Below are positions 25,947-35,103 of a stretch of DNA of 64,000 nt, piece after piece (the first letter of the stretch is position 1; every line of letters begins with the position of its first letter). The stretch lies in NCBI RefSeq assembly GCF_008017805.1, contig NZ_VRTT01000013.1, positions 1-64,000 on the forward strand. Reading direction: 5' to 3'. The DNA comes from Paenibacillus sp. N3.4. Lineage in GTDB: Bacteria > Bacillota > Bacilli > Paenibacillales > NBRC-103111. A program made the translations under genes and the position numbers. The notes under the pieces were generated by a model that worked only from the letters and a program-made list of their open reading frames with translations, was not told the origin of the DNA and did not search any database.

Positions 25947-28900
25947 TTAAACCGCAGCACTCGCATATTCGCCCATGGATGGCAGAAACTTGTTATCTTG
26001 TTTTCTTGAAATGAGAGAAAGTAGTGGTTTTGATAAAAGCGATACAGATCCGGCTACCCCGATAATTGGAATCCAATGTTGTAAAGAGAGGGGAGTCGTA
26101 TGGAAAAATCCTGCTAATGTTGGTATATACAACGCAGCAAGTAAAGTCAACCAGGAGATGCCAAGAGCACCAATTAATAACCGGTCCTTCGTCCAATCGC
26201 GAACCGTTTCCTCCGAGCCCTCTTGACGCCACGAGAAGGTTTGGATCAATTGTCCTGCAACTAGCGTAGCGAACGCCATGCTTTGCGCAACCGGGATAGG
26301 TGTCCCAGCAGCGATACTCATGGCAAATAAGCCGATTGATCCTAATCCCAGCAGGACTCCTCTGGTGATTACTTTTTGATACAATTCCTTATCAACGATA
26401 TCATTTCGCTTCGTTTGTTTAGTCTTATTTCCGGGATTCACAGCCAAAATCATCGCGGGCAGCGCATCCGTCAGCAAATTCATTAGCAATATTTGAATAG
26501 GTACTAAAGGAATCGGCAGTCCGATCATTACAGCTGCACTAGTCACAATAATCTCGGCTAAATTACCTGTCAATAAGCATCCGAGTGCTTTACGGATATT
26601 GCTTATGATCGTTCGACCTTCTTTAACACCTTCAACAATTGTTCCAAAATGATCTTCGGTCAAGACCATATCCGCAGTTTCTTTGGTAACCTCCGTTCCT
26701 GATCGTCCCATCGCAATCCCAACGTTGGCTTGTTTGATGGCAGGGGTATCGTTAACGCCGTCTCCTGTCATGGCGACTATATGACCATGTTTTTGAAAGG
26801 CAGTTACGATACGAAGTTTATGTTCCGGTGTAACCCTTGCAAAAATAGTTATTTGATCCACAATACGATCCAACTCATCATCCGATAAACGTTCAAGTTC
26901 ATGACCAGTTAAAACATTCTGAGACCCATTATAAATACCAAGCTGTTTCGCGATGGCAATAGCCGTAATCGGGTGGTCGCCTGTGATCATAACTGGCTTA
27001 ACGCCTAACTCTAAAGCCTCACGGATATTGTGTTCAACATCGGTTTTTGGAGGGTCCATCATCCCTGCCATACCTACATAAATCAGATCCTTTTCATCCA
27101 TTCCCTCTTCATTCGTATGTTCATCCATATGTCGGTAAGCGAAGGCAAGTACACGTAAGGCATCTGAAGATAGTTTCTCATTTTGCTGTAAAATGAGTTG
27201 TTTTTGCTCTTCAGACAATGGGAAAATTTCACCATTTTTTTGATATCGGTTGCAATGGCGAACGATGGTTTCTACGGCCCCTTTTGAAAACAGAAAACAT
27301 TCCTGCTCGGTTAGTGTGTCTTTGCACACAACGCTCATTTTGGCAGTGCCCGAGTCGAACGGTATTTCAAGTCCTCGATGCCAATGGGACATATTCTTTT
27401 CCCACAATCCGGTTTTGGCTGCTAGCGTGAGAAGTGCGCCTTCGGTTGGATCACCTTTGGTCATCCATCTTCCTTCCTCCTGTACGAGCTTGCTGTTATT
27501 GCAAAGTACACAGATTTGGAGAAGGCGCTTCAAATCTGGGCTATTCTCTATATGGTGATGATCTTGAGAATCCGATTGAACAGCCGCTGCGGAAGCAGCA
27601 GCCACCTCGGGAATGAGCTCTTCAAATTGACCTGTCGGTTCATATCCATCGCCTGTTATTGCCCATGCCCGATCAACCGTCGAAAGGGCCTTAACCGTCA
27701 TTTCATTTTTAGTTAAAGTGCCAGTCTTATCCGTACAAATGATTGTTGTTCTACCTAATGTTTCCAAGGAAGAAAGCTTTCTAATCAAAGCATTTTTCTT
27801 CGCCATACGGAAAATTCCTGCACTCAAAGCAATGGTAATCGTAACTGGCAGTCCTTCTGGAATAGCGGATGCAGCCAACGTTATGGAAGTCGTAATCATT
27901 TGCGTAATAGGTATGCCCCGCAGTAGTCCAGTTATGAATACAAGTCCCCCAGCCACAAGAGCACCTTTTACAAATTTTTTGCTTATAGACGTTACCTTTT
28001 CTTGCAAGGGAGTAACTTCTTTGTCATGATTTTTCATAAGGGACAATAAATGGCCCATCTCCGTTTGCATACCCGTATGTACAACGACTCCGATCCCTTT
28101 TCCCCCGCATACATCAGTCCCCATGAAAAGCATATTTCTCTGCTCTGCAAGAGGACAATCTACTGTCAGAGCAGATTCATTTTTTTCAATGGGTAACGAT
28201 TCTCCGGTTAGGGCTGCCTCGTTGACACGCAAGCTTCTTGAGCTTATCAAACGAATATCGGCTGGTACACGATCTCCAGCTTCGAAGCAAACGATATCGC
28301 CAGGTACCAATTCCGCAGCGGACATTTCCGCCTGTTTGCCGTTTCTTATTGTCCGGCAGGTAGGTGGTTGAAATTGATTCAGTGTCTCGACTACCTTCTC
28401 AGCTTTTCGCTCCTGAATCGTCCCAATAGCCGCATTAGCGAGAAGGATGGATCCCATAGCTATGCCATCGAATACCCCACCAGTAAATAGGGCAAGAACT
28501 GAGGTGCCGAGCAGGATTAAGGTTGTAAATTCCTTGAATTGCCCTAAATAGGAAACGAGCCAAGGGGTTGGTTGTTTGCTTTCAAGCTGGTTCGAACCAT
28601 AACGATTTCGAAGGGAAATGACTTTCTCTGTTGTCAGACCCTGATTTTGATCGACATGGAAATCCCTGGTGACTTGTTCACTTGAAAGGGCATGCCAAAT
28701 GGGAGCCTCCGAAGCAGCCGCAATTTCAGGATGGAACGTATTTGATGGTGTGGCTGGGAATGATTCGCTTATTTTTTTCGATCGGGACATAAAAACAAGA
28801 GATAACGCATCTGAAGCTAGATTGACAACAGGTGCGCTTATCATTCCGAACGTCGCTAAAGCGCTCCCCAGTAAACTCCAATTTTTTGAAACGGAAACAT

Positions 28901-30590
28901 GTTGGTTTACCGTTCGATCGATGAACTCGGCATATGTAGCGCTTTCCTGAATACTCTTCAACTCATCAACTGAAATTGACGCTATGCCAGTTTCTTTAAA
29001 TAAAGCATTGATTGGATTTTGCTCTGTACTTGAAACAAATAGTACTTCCTCACCGCGCTGCTGCATAACGGCGATTTTTTCAAACACTTCACCATGCTCA
29101 AGTGCCAACCAGTTTAAATCCATTTGGTATCGATTGAGCAATTCATCGCTAATTTTCAAACTATTGTGTAATAACTGGATGCGCCAACCTTTTTCTATAA
29201 AGGAAGCCGCCATAAGGCCATTTTCATTGATGGAGGTTTCTTGATGTCTGACGATTAGACCCAAACATTCACCATTCTTGATGCCTTGTTTTCCTACAAA
29301 CAGAACACTATTGCCAGTTTTCATCAGTCTTTTTGCTTTTAGTTCATATGATGTGCAATCAATGCCGTGCTCTTGAAGATACTTGAAACTGCCTAGCAAA
29401 ATACGGGAATCGTTTATTTTTCCTTTGATTCCTTGTACATCTTCTTCCACTTGGAATGCGGTACGAATCGTACGACACGTTTGTTTGGCTCTATTCCATA
29501 TCTCCTCTTTCCAAGGATGGCTGCTTTTTGCCATCAATGACGCTGCATAACAAACAATTTTATCTGCATCTGCTTCATTCATTGTCAGACTCTCTATTTC
29601 TTCAATTTTCGGAGGGTCAAAAAGGAGAGAAGAGTCTTCAATCAACATTGTTTTTGTACGTGCAAGTTGAGACAACGATCCTTTTTCCGGAACTACGTAA
29701 TTTCTTTCATCAGAAACGAGATCAGCTTGATTCCAGGCACATTTAGCGGGTAAAGTCATGGACCGAGGATTTGCTGCTAGAAGAACAGCGATTGCACGCA
29801 GCGGATTTCGGGTAACCGCCCACGTTACTCCGGCCGCTATCATTCCCAATTTGCTGGCCCTTTCACTGTATGCTTGGATCTCAGGCGATAAAGAAATATC
29901 TTGTTGCGTATTTAAGACAGACTGACTTTTCTTCCAGTTAACGAATTGTAATAGGCTTAGTCCGGCTAATACAACTAAGTTTTCGCGAATAAGCGCGAGA
30001 GCTAGCGCACTTGTTCCTAAAATGAGATCTGAATTTATTTGCTTCTTATCAGAGAAATTCTGAATTCCCCGCTTTAAGAAGGGGTAACCCGTTAATACGG
30101 ACACTAGAGCTGACAAATAGAAAGGTGCAGGACTTCTAGCCAAAGCCGAACGTCCCATAAACAACTGCTTCGCTCCTAGAATAGCAAGTCCACCCATGGA
30201 TAAGGCCAATGGAAGGGGGACTTTTCCCGTAGCTTGTTTAGGTAGTACAAGGTCAATATCTTTGGTGGCTGCAACTTCCTGTTTCACTTCCTCCATTGAA
30301 GAAACGGCCTGGTCAAGAGCAAGTTCTGAGGTATTTTGTAAGATGACCTGCTCTTCAATATCTCGGATAATCCCGAAAATATTTTGCTTTGAAATCTGCT
30401 TTTCGTCGTAAAGAAGCAGTAGTCTGCCTGTAAGTATACAAGGCTCTGCTTTGTAAATTTCTTTACATGTTGAGAAGCTTTTGATAAGCAGATCGGCAGT
30501 AAGCTTGCATCCCTTAAGGCCGCAGATTTCCATGCGTAATCTCCCTGGTAAAACGTGGAGAAATCTGTTCTTATTTTGCAATGAATACAT
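25947..30590 (-). CDS. Very long cation-translocating P-type ATPase with a degenerate first ATPase unit (CtpI/CtpH-like)
   Basis: 1547 residues. The first 100 residues hold an HMA-like fold without a CxxC. Residues about 120-600 resemble a decayed P1B ATPase: paired hydrophobic segments, IEDSSLL where DKTGTLT would be (Glu318 in place of the catalytic Asp) but a retained SSHP motif (356-359). Residues about 620-1547 are a complete P2-type, calcium-ATPase-like pump: N-terminal cation ATPase domain, LTGES, CTDKTGTL with the phosphorylated residue near Asp954, MITGDHP, MTGDGVNDTPA, and C-terminal helices. Start ATG 30590 follows AAGGAGAG; an upstream ATG (30650) lacks one. The layout matches mycobacterial CtpH/CtpI. 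The transported ion is unknown. Confidence 0.88.
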   Translation of the reverse strand: MYSLQNKNRFLHVLPGRLRMEICGLKGCKLTADLLIKSFSTCKEIYKAEPCILTGRLLLLYDEKQISKQNIFGIIRDIEEQVILQNTSELALDQAVSSMEEVKQEVAATKDIDLVLPKQATGKVPLPLALSMGGLAILGAKQLFMGRSALARSPAPFYLSALVSVLTGYPFLKRGIQNFSDKKQINSDLILGTSALALALIRENLVVLAGLSLLQFVNWKKSQSVLNTQQDISLSPEIQAYSERASKLGMIAAGVTWAVTRNPLRAIAVLLAANPRSMTLPAKCAWNQADLVSDERNYVVPEKGSLSQLARTKTMLIEDSSLLFDPPKIEEIESLTMNEADADKIVCYAASLMAKSSHPWKEEIWNRAKQTCRTIRTAFQVEEDVQGIKGKINDSRILLGSFKYLQEHGIDCTSYELKAKRLMKTGNSVLFVGKQGIKNGECLGLIVRHQETSINENGLMAASFIEKGWRIQLLHNSLKISDELLNRYQMDLNWLALEHGEVFEKIAVMQQRGEEVLFVSSTEQNPINALFKETGIASISVDELKSIQESATYAEFIDRTVNQHVSVSKNWSLLGSALATFGMISAPVVNLASDALSLVFMSRSKKISESFPATPSNTFHPEIAAASEAPIWHALSSEQVTRDFHVDQNQGLTTEKVISLRNRYGSNQLESKQPTPWLVSYLGQFKEFTTLILLGTSVLALFTGGVFDGIAMGSILLANAAIGTIQERKAEKVVETLNQFQPPTCRTIRNGKQAEMSAAELVPGDIVCFEAGDRVPADIRLISSRSLRVNEAALTGESLPIEKNESALTVDCPLAEQRNMLFMGTDVCGGKGIGVVVHTGMQTEMGHLLSLMKNHDKEVTPLQEKVTSISKKFVKGALVAGGLVFITGLLRGIPITQMITTSITLAASAIPEGLPVTITIALSAGIFRMAKKNALIRKLSSLETLGRTTIICTDKTGTLTKNEMTVKALSTVDRAWAITGDGYEPTGQFEELIPEVAAASAAAVQSDSQDHHHIENSPDLKRLLQICVLCNNSKLVQEEGRWMTKGDPTEGALLTLAAKTGLWEKNMSHWHRGLEIPFDSGTAKMSVVCKDTLTEQECFLFSKGAVETIVRHCNRYQKNGEIFPLSEEQKQLILQQNEKLSSDALRVLAFAYRHMDEHTNEEGMDEKDLIYVGMAGMMDPPKTDVEHNIREALELGVKPVMITGDHPITAIAIAKQLGIYNGSQNVLTGHELERLSDDELDRIVDQITIFARVTPEHKLRIVTAFQKHGHIVAMTGDGVNDTPAIKQANVGIAMGRSGTEVTKETADMVLTEDHFGTIVEGVKEGRTIISNIRKALGCLLTGNLAEIIVTSAAVMIGLPIPLVPIQILLMNLLTDALPAMILAVNPGNKTKQTKRNDIVDKELYQKVITRGVLLGLGSIGLFAMSIAAGTPIPVAQSMAFATLVAGQLIQTFSWRQEGSEETVRDWTKDRLLIGALGISWLTLLAALYIPTLAGFFHTTPLSLQHWIPIIGVAGSVSLLSKPLLSLISRKQDNKFLPSMGEYASAAV

Positions 30591-30763
30591 CCCTTTACTC
30601 TCCTTACCCCATGTTGAAATGACTTGGATATTGATTTGGTTATTATTCACAGCACATAATTCAAATATTCATTCGTTTAATCCCTGAAATTTAAAAACTT
30701 ACTTCGTATAAAAATTTTCATTTTATGGAATTATTTAAATAAATTTTGCATGGAGGGTTAGAT

Positions 30764-30982
30764 ATGAAAAATAAATCACTATTCGGAATTATCCTAGGTG
30801 CAGCGGCACTCGTACTTGCTGTATCTCCAGAAGGAAGAAAAGCTGTACGTAAATTTGCGGTTAAAGGTACGGGAGCATGGCTCGATATTAAGGACCAAAT
30901 TAAAGAAGTTACTTCCGAGTTTCCATCTGGGCAGATGGGGAGTAAGAGGGAAATAGAAGATCCGATCCCTAAAGAAATTTAA
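30764..30982 (+). CDS. Small YtxH-like protein, divergent from the ATPase
   Basis: 72 residues from ATG 30764 (MKNKSLFGIILGAAALVLAVS), after TGGAGGG. It has one N-terminal hydrophobic segment followed by a basic and amphipathic tail with EGRKAVRKFAVKGTGAW. It recalls YtxH-like small membrane proteins, but the match is loose. It is divergently transcribed from the long ATPase with 173 bases between the starts, so the two sides may share control. Confidence 0.6.
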   Translation: MKNKSLFGIILGAAALVLAVSPEGRKAVRKFAVKGTGAWLDIKDQIKEVTSEFPSGQMGSKREIEDPIPKEI

Positions 30983-31012
30983 GGGGAATGTTGGAAATAT
31001 CCGAATTGATGG

Positions 31013-31051
31013 TTTTTCACAGTAATGGGGCAAACTTTCTACTGTGAAAAA
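31013..31051 (+). promoter_or_regulatory. Perfect 12-base inverted repeat between two small genes
   Basis: TTTTTCACAGTA (31013-31024) and TACTGTGAAAAA (31040-31051) are exact complements with a 15-base spacer. No T run follows on the plus strand, and the ribosome site of the next gene starts about ten bases downstream. It could be an operator, an RNA stem protecting or controlling the downstream message, or a weak terminator. Confidence 0.5.
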
Positions 31052-31073
31052 TAAGAATGAAGGAGAGATCATT

Positions 31074-31430
31074 ATGTTACAAGGCGGTTCATTATGGGCA
31101 GGACTTATTTCTGGAGGTATATCTGAATTCCAAGATGTGAAGAATTTAACAAACGGACAAATGGATAAAAAAGAATTTGCCGTGAAAACAACGGGAAATG
31201 TAACAGGGGCATTCGGCATAATGGCCGGTATTGAATACGGAGCGATTCTTGGAACTACGGTTCTTCCTGGTGTTGGAACAGTCGTTGGGTCAGTTATTGG
31301 TGGGATATTGGGTAACAGCTTAGGACAGAGGCTAGGTACACAAGCCGGAAATGCAATTGTTCACAATCCTTTATTGAATAACATAACAAAGTCTGTAACG
31401 CAAACCGCAACTAATGTGACAGCATCGTAA
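31074..31430 (+). CDS. Small glycine-zipper-like membrane protein
   Basis: 118 residues from ATG 31074 after AAGGAGAG. Glycine- and alanine-rich hydrophobic stretch at about 40-95 (GAFGIMAGIEYGAILGTTVL; GVGTVVGSVIGGILGNSLGQ) with GxxxG spacing as in glycine-zipper domains that oligomerise in membranes. Both ends are polar and rich in Asn/Thr. It follows the 72-residue gene and a perfect inverted repeat, and ends before a terminator. Function unknown; its position suggests a link to the P-type ATPase locus. Confidence 0.65.
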   Translation: MLQGGSLWAGLISGGISEFQDVKNLTNGQMDKKEFAVKTTGNVTGAFGIMAGIEYGAILGTTVLPGVGTVVGSVIGGILGNSLGQRLGTQAGNAIVHNPLLNNITKSVTQTATNVTAS

Positions 31431-31468
31431 AAGTAGTAAATTTTCTTTTTAAATGGCTACTCCTAGTG

Positions 31469-31498
31469 AGGGCACCCGCAGCTGGGTGTCTTCTTTTA
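31469..31498 (+). terminator. Rho-independent terminator
   Basis: GGGCACCC (31470-31477) pairs with GGGTGTC (31484-31490) with one G-U, then TTCTTTT. It ends the two-gene divergent unit. Confidence 0.75.
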
Positions 31499-31568
31499 TT
31501 CCGATGCATCAGGAGAAGATAGCATATTTTATATTTACAAATCTAAATAAATAGATATAATAATTGAT

Positions 31569-31880
31569 ATGGAACCTTTATTGATTTATAAAGCTTTGTC
31601 TAACGAGACGCGCAGTCAAATTATGCTATGGTTAAAAAATCCAGAGGAATTCTTTGATGAAAAGCCCTATGTACAACAAGGTCTCAATTTTCGAATTGGT
31701 GTATGCGTGGGAGATATTCAGGCTAAATCGGGACTTGCACAGTCTGTTATCTCAAGTTACTTGTTGATGATGCAGAAAGCTGGTTTGTTGGAATCTGAGC
31801 GAATCGGGAAGTGGACGTATTATCGTCGGAACGAAAAGACATTACTGGAATTTTCCGAGTACATCCAAAAGAAATTATAA
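31569..31880 (+). CDS. ArsR-family transcriptional regulator
   Basis: 103-residue winged-helix regulator (ALSNETRSQIMLWL; LAQSVISSYLLMMQKAGLLESERIGKWTYYRRNE). An insert of about 20 residues between helices 2 and 3 (residues 25-47) is longer than in metal-sensing ArsR proteins. Cys47 is the only cysteine, so a metal site is unlikely. The gene precedes an MFS exporter by 82 bases, so it probably controls that transporter. There is no clear ribosome site before ATG 31569, so the message may be nearly leaderless. Confidence 0.8.
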   Translation: MEPLLIYKALSNETRSQIMLWLKNPEEFFDEKPYVQQGLNFRIGVCVGDIQAKSGLAQSVISSYLLMMQKAGLLESERIGKWTYYRRNEKTLLEFSEYIQKKL

Positions 31881-31962
31881 ACGCGGGAAGGAGGTCTTTT
31901 TTTACAATTTTACATCTATATTTCTGTATATATAAATATGAAGATGGAGGCTTACATGTAAT

Positions 31963-33138
31963 ATGAAAAAGGCTAACCCTTTGCTTATCATTATTCTGGC
32001 TTTAGGCGTATTCGGCATTATTACAACTGAAATGGGTATTATAGGGGTTCTGCCTCAGGTAACTGAAAAATTTAATATATCGGCCTCACAGGCAGGATGG
32101 CTTGTAAGCATATTCGCTTTAGTCGTTGCCATTTCAGGTCCATTCATGACATTACTCGCTTCCGGTATTAATCGTAAAATCATTCTCTTAACGGCTGTAC
32201 TTATTTTCGCGATTTCAAATTTGGTTTATGCCTATACGACGAGCTTTGATGTTATGCTAGCTTTCCGTATTGTTCCTGCCATTTTTCATCCTGTCTTTTT
32301 TTCAGTAGCCCTTGTGACTGCAGCTAAACTTGTCCCTTCGGAAAAAGCAGCAAAGCGGTTACAAAGGTTTTTGCTGGAATAACGGTTGGATTTGCTTTTG
32401 GTGTGCCTTTGACTTCTTATCTTGCGGAACAGTTTTCGTTAGAAACTGCGTTTCTTATTTGGAGCTCTTGTAAGTGTGATTGCCTTTGTGGGAATATTAA
32501 TTTGGCTTCCCTCCATGCCTGTTAAGGAAAAAATGTCTTATGGAAAGCAGATTGGAATACTACGCAAACCTCAATTGTGGTTAAATATCGTGACTGTCAT
32601 TTTTATCTTTGCAGCTATGTTTTCTGTGTACAGCTACTTTGCTGAATACCTTGGACAAGTCACACATATGAACGGATCATGGATAAGTATCATGTTGATG
32701 GTTTTTGGTCTAATCATGATTTTGGGGAATTTTTTATTTGGAGAATTATTGCATAAAAGCATGACTAAGACCGTCATCATGTTTCCTCTACTATTTGCGG
32801 TAATTTACTTATTCGTTTATTATTTGGGTTCTTATTTCATTCCGATGGTTGTTATCGTGCTCATTTGGGGGGCAGTTCATTCCGGCGGGCTTATTGTCAG
32901 TCAAGCATGGTTAACGACTGAGGCGAAAGAAGCTCCCGAATTCGGCAACAGCTTATTAGTCTCATTTTCCAATCTTGGAATAACTATAGGGACTTCTGTC
33001 GGTGGTTGGTTTATTTCTCACTTGGGCATACATCAACTCATCTGGAGCGGAATTATGTTTGCACTGCTTGCTTTCTTAATGATCGCCATAAAAATAAAAG
33101 CTTCCAAATCGAGCTCAGAGCAAGTAAGCGTACGTTGA
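31963..33138 (+). pseudogene. MFS exporter, two compensating frameshifts
   Basis: A drug/sugar exporter of the AraJ/NepI-like major facilitator group. Codons 1-131 are intact (MKKANPLLIIILALGVFGII onward). The frame then shifts near 32354, apparently by loss of one base, and the expected continuation AVTKVFAGITVGFAFG lies in another frame. A second shift near 32457, an apparent extra A, restores the original frame at FGALVSVIAFVGILIWLP to the end (33138). Because protein similarity continues through all three frames, either the gene is very recently broken or the sequence has errors. Without correction it terminates at 32382. Confidence 0.82.
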
Positions 33139-33243
33139 ACAATCACAAGTCAAGCAGTCCTCGAGAGCTGGCTCGTGAGGGGAAAGATTTCGAATAATCA
33201 AGTGTGATGAGACGGATACTAATGACAGAGTAAATGAATGAAA

Positions 33244-33281
33244 AACAGGGTGTCTTCTCATACGAGATGACACCCTGTTTG
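33244..33281. terminator. Bidirectional terminator
   Basis: ACAGGGTGTC and GACACCCTGT arms around a loop of about 13 bases, with A-rich and T-rich flanks on both sides. It separates the MFS gene from the convergent stomatin-like gene. Confidence 0.88.
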
Positions 33282-33285
33282 CTAT

Positions 33286-34218
33286 TTAGTCTGAATTTTT
33301 CGCTTTAAATATTTCGCCAATGGCGCCTATGCTGCCCAATGTTTCTATGGCTTTAGTAGGAATGAATATTTTATTGGCAGCACCTTTAGATATTTCACCT
33401 AAAGTTTCCAATGAACGGTAAGCGAGCACATTTTCATCGAGACCGGCCGCTCGAAGCAGTTCGATTCGATTTTTCTCAGCCTCGGCAATCGCCTGAATGG
33501 CTTTCGCCTGTCCCAATGCTTCAAGCTCCTGCGCTTGACGCATACCCTCTGCTTGGCGGATACGTGCTTCTTTATCGCCTTCAGCCTTGAGGATTTTGCC
33601 TTGCTTGTCGCCTTCAGCACGCAAAATCATATCCTGTTTGGCAGCTTCCGCTTCCAATACAATGGCACGCTTGCTTCGCTCAGCCTTCATTTGCTTATCC
33701 ATTGATTCTTGAATATCCAGCGGAGGTTGGATGTCAATGACTTCGACACGCTCAATGCGAACGCCCCATTTTTCCGTTGCTTCATCCAACGCAATTCGGA
33801 TTTCACTTGAAATTTTCTCGCGGCCGGATAGGGTTTCATCCAACTCCAACTTCCCGATAATTTGCCTCATCGTTGCTGTGCTAATATTTCGTACGCCATA
33901 TACATAATCCGAAATACCATAAGTCGCCTGTTCAGGACCGACAACCTGGTAAAAGATGATCGTATCAATTTTTACTTGTACGTTATCCTTCGTAATAACC
34001 GTTTGCGGCGGAACATTTGCCTGCTGTACTCGCAAATCGTGAAACGTACGTACATGATCGACAATCGGGATAAGAATATTTAGTCCCGGAGTCAGCAACC
34101 GATTGTATTTCCCCAATCGCTCAACAACGGCTACTCTTTGCTGAGGAACAATTTTGACCGTTAAGGCAACAAAAACAATCACAATTACTAGAATAACTAT
34201 CGTTACGGCAGCACCCAT
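33286..34218 (-). CDS. SPFH/Band-7 membrane protein (stomatin/paraslipin, QmcA-like)
   Basis: 310-residue stomatin-like protein. N-terminal membrane helix (TIVILVIVIVFVALTVKIV), SPFH domain from about 20-190 (VPQQRVAVVERLGKYNR; DTIIFYQVVGPEQATYGI), then a long alanine-, glutamate- and lysine-rich coiled coil (190-260), and a conserved end near FIPTKAIETLGSIGAIGE. The start overlaps the end of the NfeD gene region with GGGAGG ten bases before. NfeD/stomatin pairs organise membrane microdomains and quality control. Confidence 0.92.
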   Translation of the reverse strand: MGAAVTIVILVIVIVFVALTVKIVPQQRVAVVERLGKYNRLLTPGLNILIPIVDHVRTFHDLRVQQANVPPQTVITKDNVQVKIDTIIFYQVVGPEQATYGISDYVYGVRNISTATMRQIIGKLELDETLSGREKISSEIRIALDEATEKWGVRIERVEVIDIQPPLDIQESMDKQMKAERSKRAIVLEAEAAKQDMILRAEGDKQGKILKAEGDKEARIRQAEGMRQAQELEALGQAKAIQAIAEAEKNRIELLRAAGLDENVLAYRSLETLGEISKGAANKIFIPTKAIETLGSIGAIGEIFKAKNSD

Positions 34219-34653
34219 TTACATAAAACCTCCCTTTTTTTGAACTTCCACTATCGTAGTACCTCTGGCAACAACAATGATGATCTCGCCTTTAGGCAAA
34301 TACTCGTGCGATGAAGCGCTCCATGTTTCATTACCGACTTTAACAATTCCATGCTTACCTAAGGCAATTTCTTCTACAACTACCCCTTCTTTGCCGATCA
34401 TCTCTTCAAAGGGGTCTTTAAAACCTTTGGACGTTCGAATTCGCTGTGTCAATGGCTTTGTAAAAATGGTTAAAACAATTACTGTGATACAACCTGCAAG
34501 TACTTGGAGAACAATACTATCGGGGGAAATCCATGCCACAACAGCCGCCACTGCAGCGCCAATTCCTAGCCAGAGCAAGTAAAACGTAAGCGTCAACATT
34601 TCCGCAATTAGTAGAACTCCACCGATAATGAGCCATATCGCCCAAAGCTCCAT
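34219..34653 (-). CDS. NfeD-family membrane protein
   Basis: 144 residues from ATG 34653 (MELWAIWLIIGGVLLIAEML). Two to three hydrophobic segments in residues 1-75, then an OB-fold domain (GKEGVVVEEIALGKHGIVKVGNETW...PKGEIIIVVARGTTIVEV). This is the short, protease-less NfeD form that partners a stomatin/paraslipin. The stop directly adjoins the SPFH gene start, so the two form an operon. An in-frame upstream start (34725) lacks a ribosome site. Confidence 0.9.
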   Translation of the reverse strand: MELWAIWLIIGGVLLIAEMLTLTFYLLWLGIGAAVAAVVAWISPDSIVLQVLAGCITVIVLTIFTKPLTQRIRTSKGFKDPFEEMIGKEGVVVEEIALGKHGIVKVGNETWSASSHEYLPKGEIIIVVARGTTIVEVQKKGGFM

Positions 34654-34725
34654 ATGATTTCGCCGCCTTTCTCGCCATGCATAACTTTCAATGACGGAGG
34701 GTGTAAGACAGTAGACAGATCCCAT

Positions 34726-35103
34726 ACACTCTCTGCAAACTACTTAGTATATTCGTTATTGATCTGTAACTTTCCTGTTTTATAGGGAAAAAATGATATA
34801 AATTCCTTCATATTTCATCCGTATATGATGTTTTTCGACAAGAAAGATCCATGATAACGTCTTTCGGAAGGGATAATTTGTTTATAACTGATTTCCACAG
34901 ATCGACCATGGTACAAGTTATTCAATGAAAATATTCGAGACCATTTGGGGAGTGTTATTCCTGTTTAACTTTAAAAATAATACGGTTAGTTCAGACAGAA
35001 GAGTTACGTTATGCTACAATAGAGCAGTGAAATTGGCCAATGGACAATTTGATAGGAAAGTTCATAGGTTTGCGTAATCAGAAATAGAAAAGAGGATTTA
35101 ACT
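34726..35103. promoter_or_regulatory. Intergenic region, divergent promoters for nfeD and rarD
   Basis: About 380 bases, AT-rich, with no coding frame. A TACAAT at about 35017-35022 is a plausible -10 for rarD, but no good -35 was seen at 17 bases. No riboswitch or long inverted repeat noticed. Confidence 0.35.
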
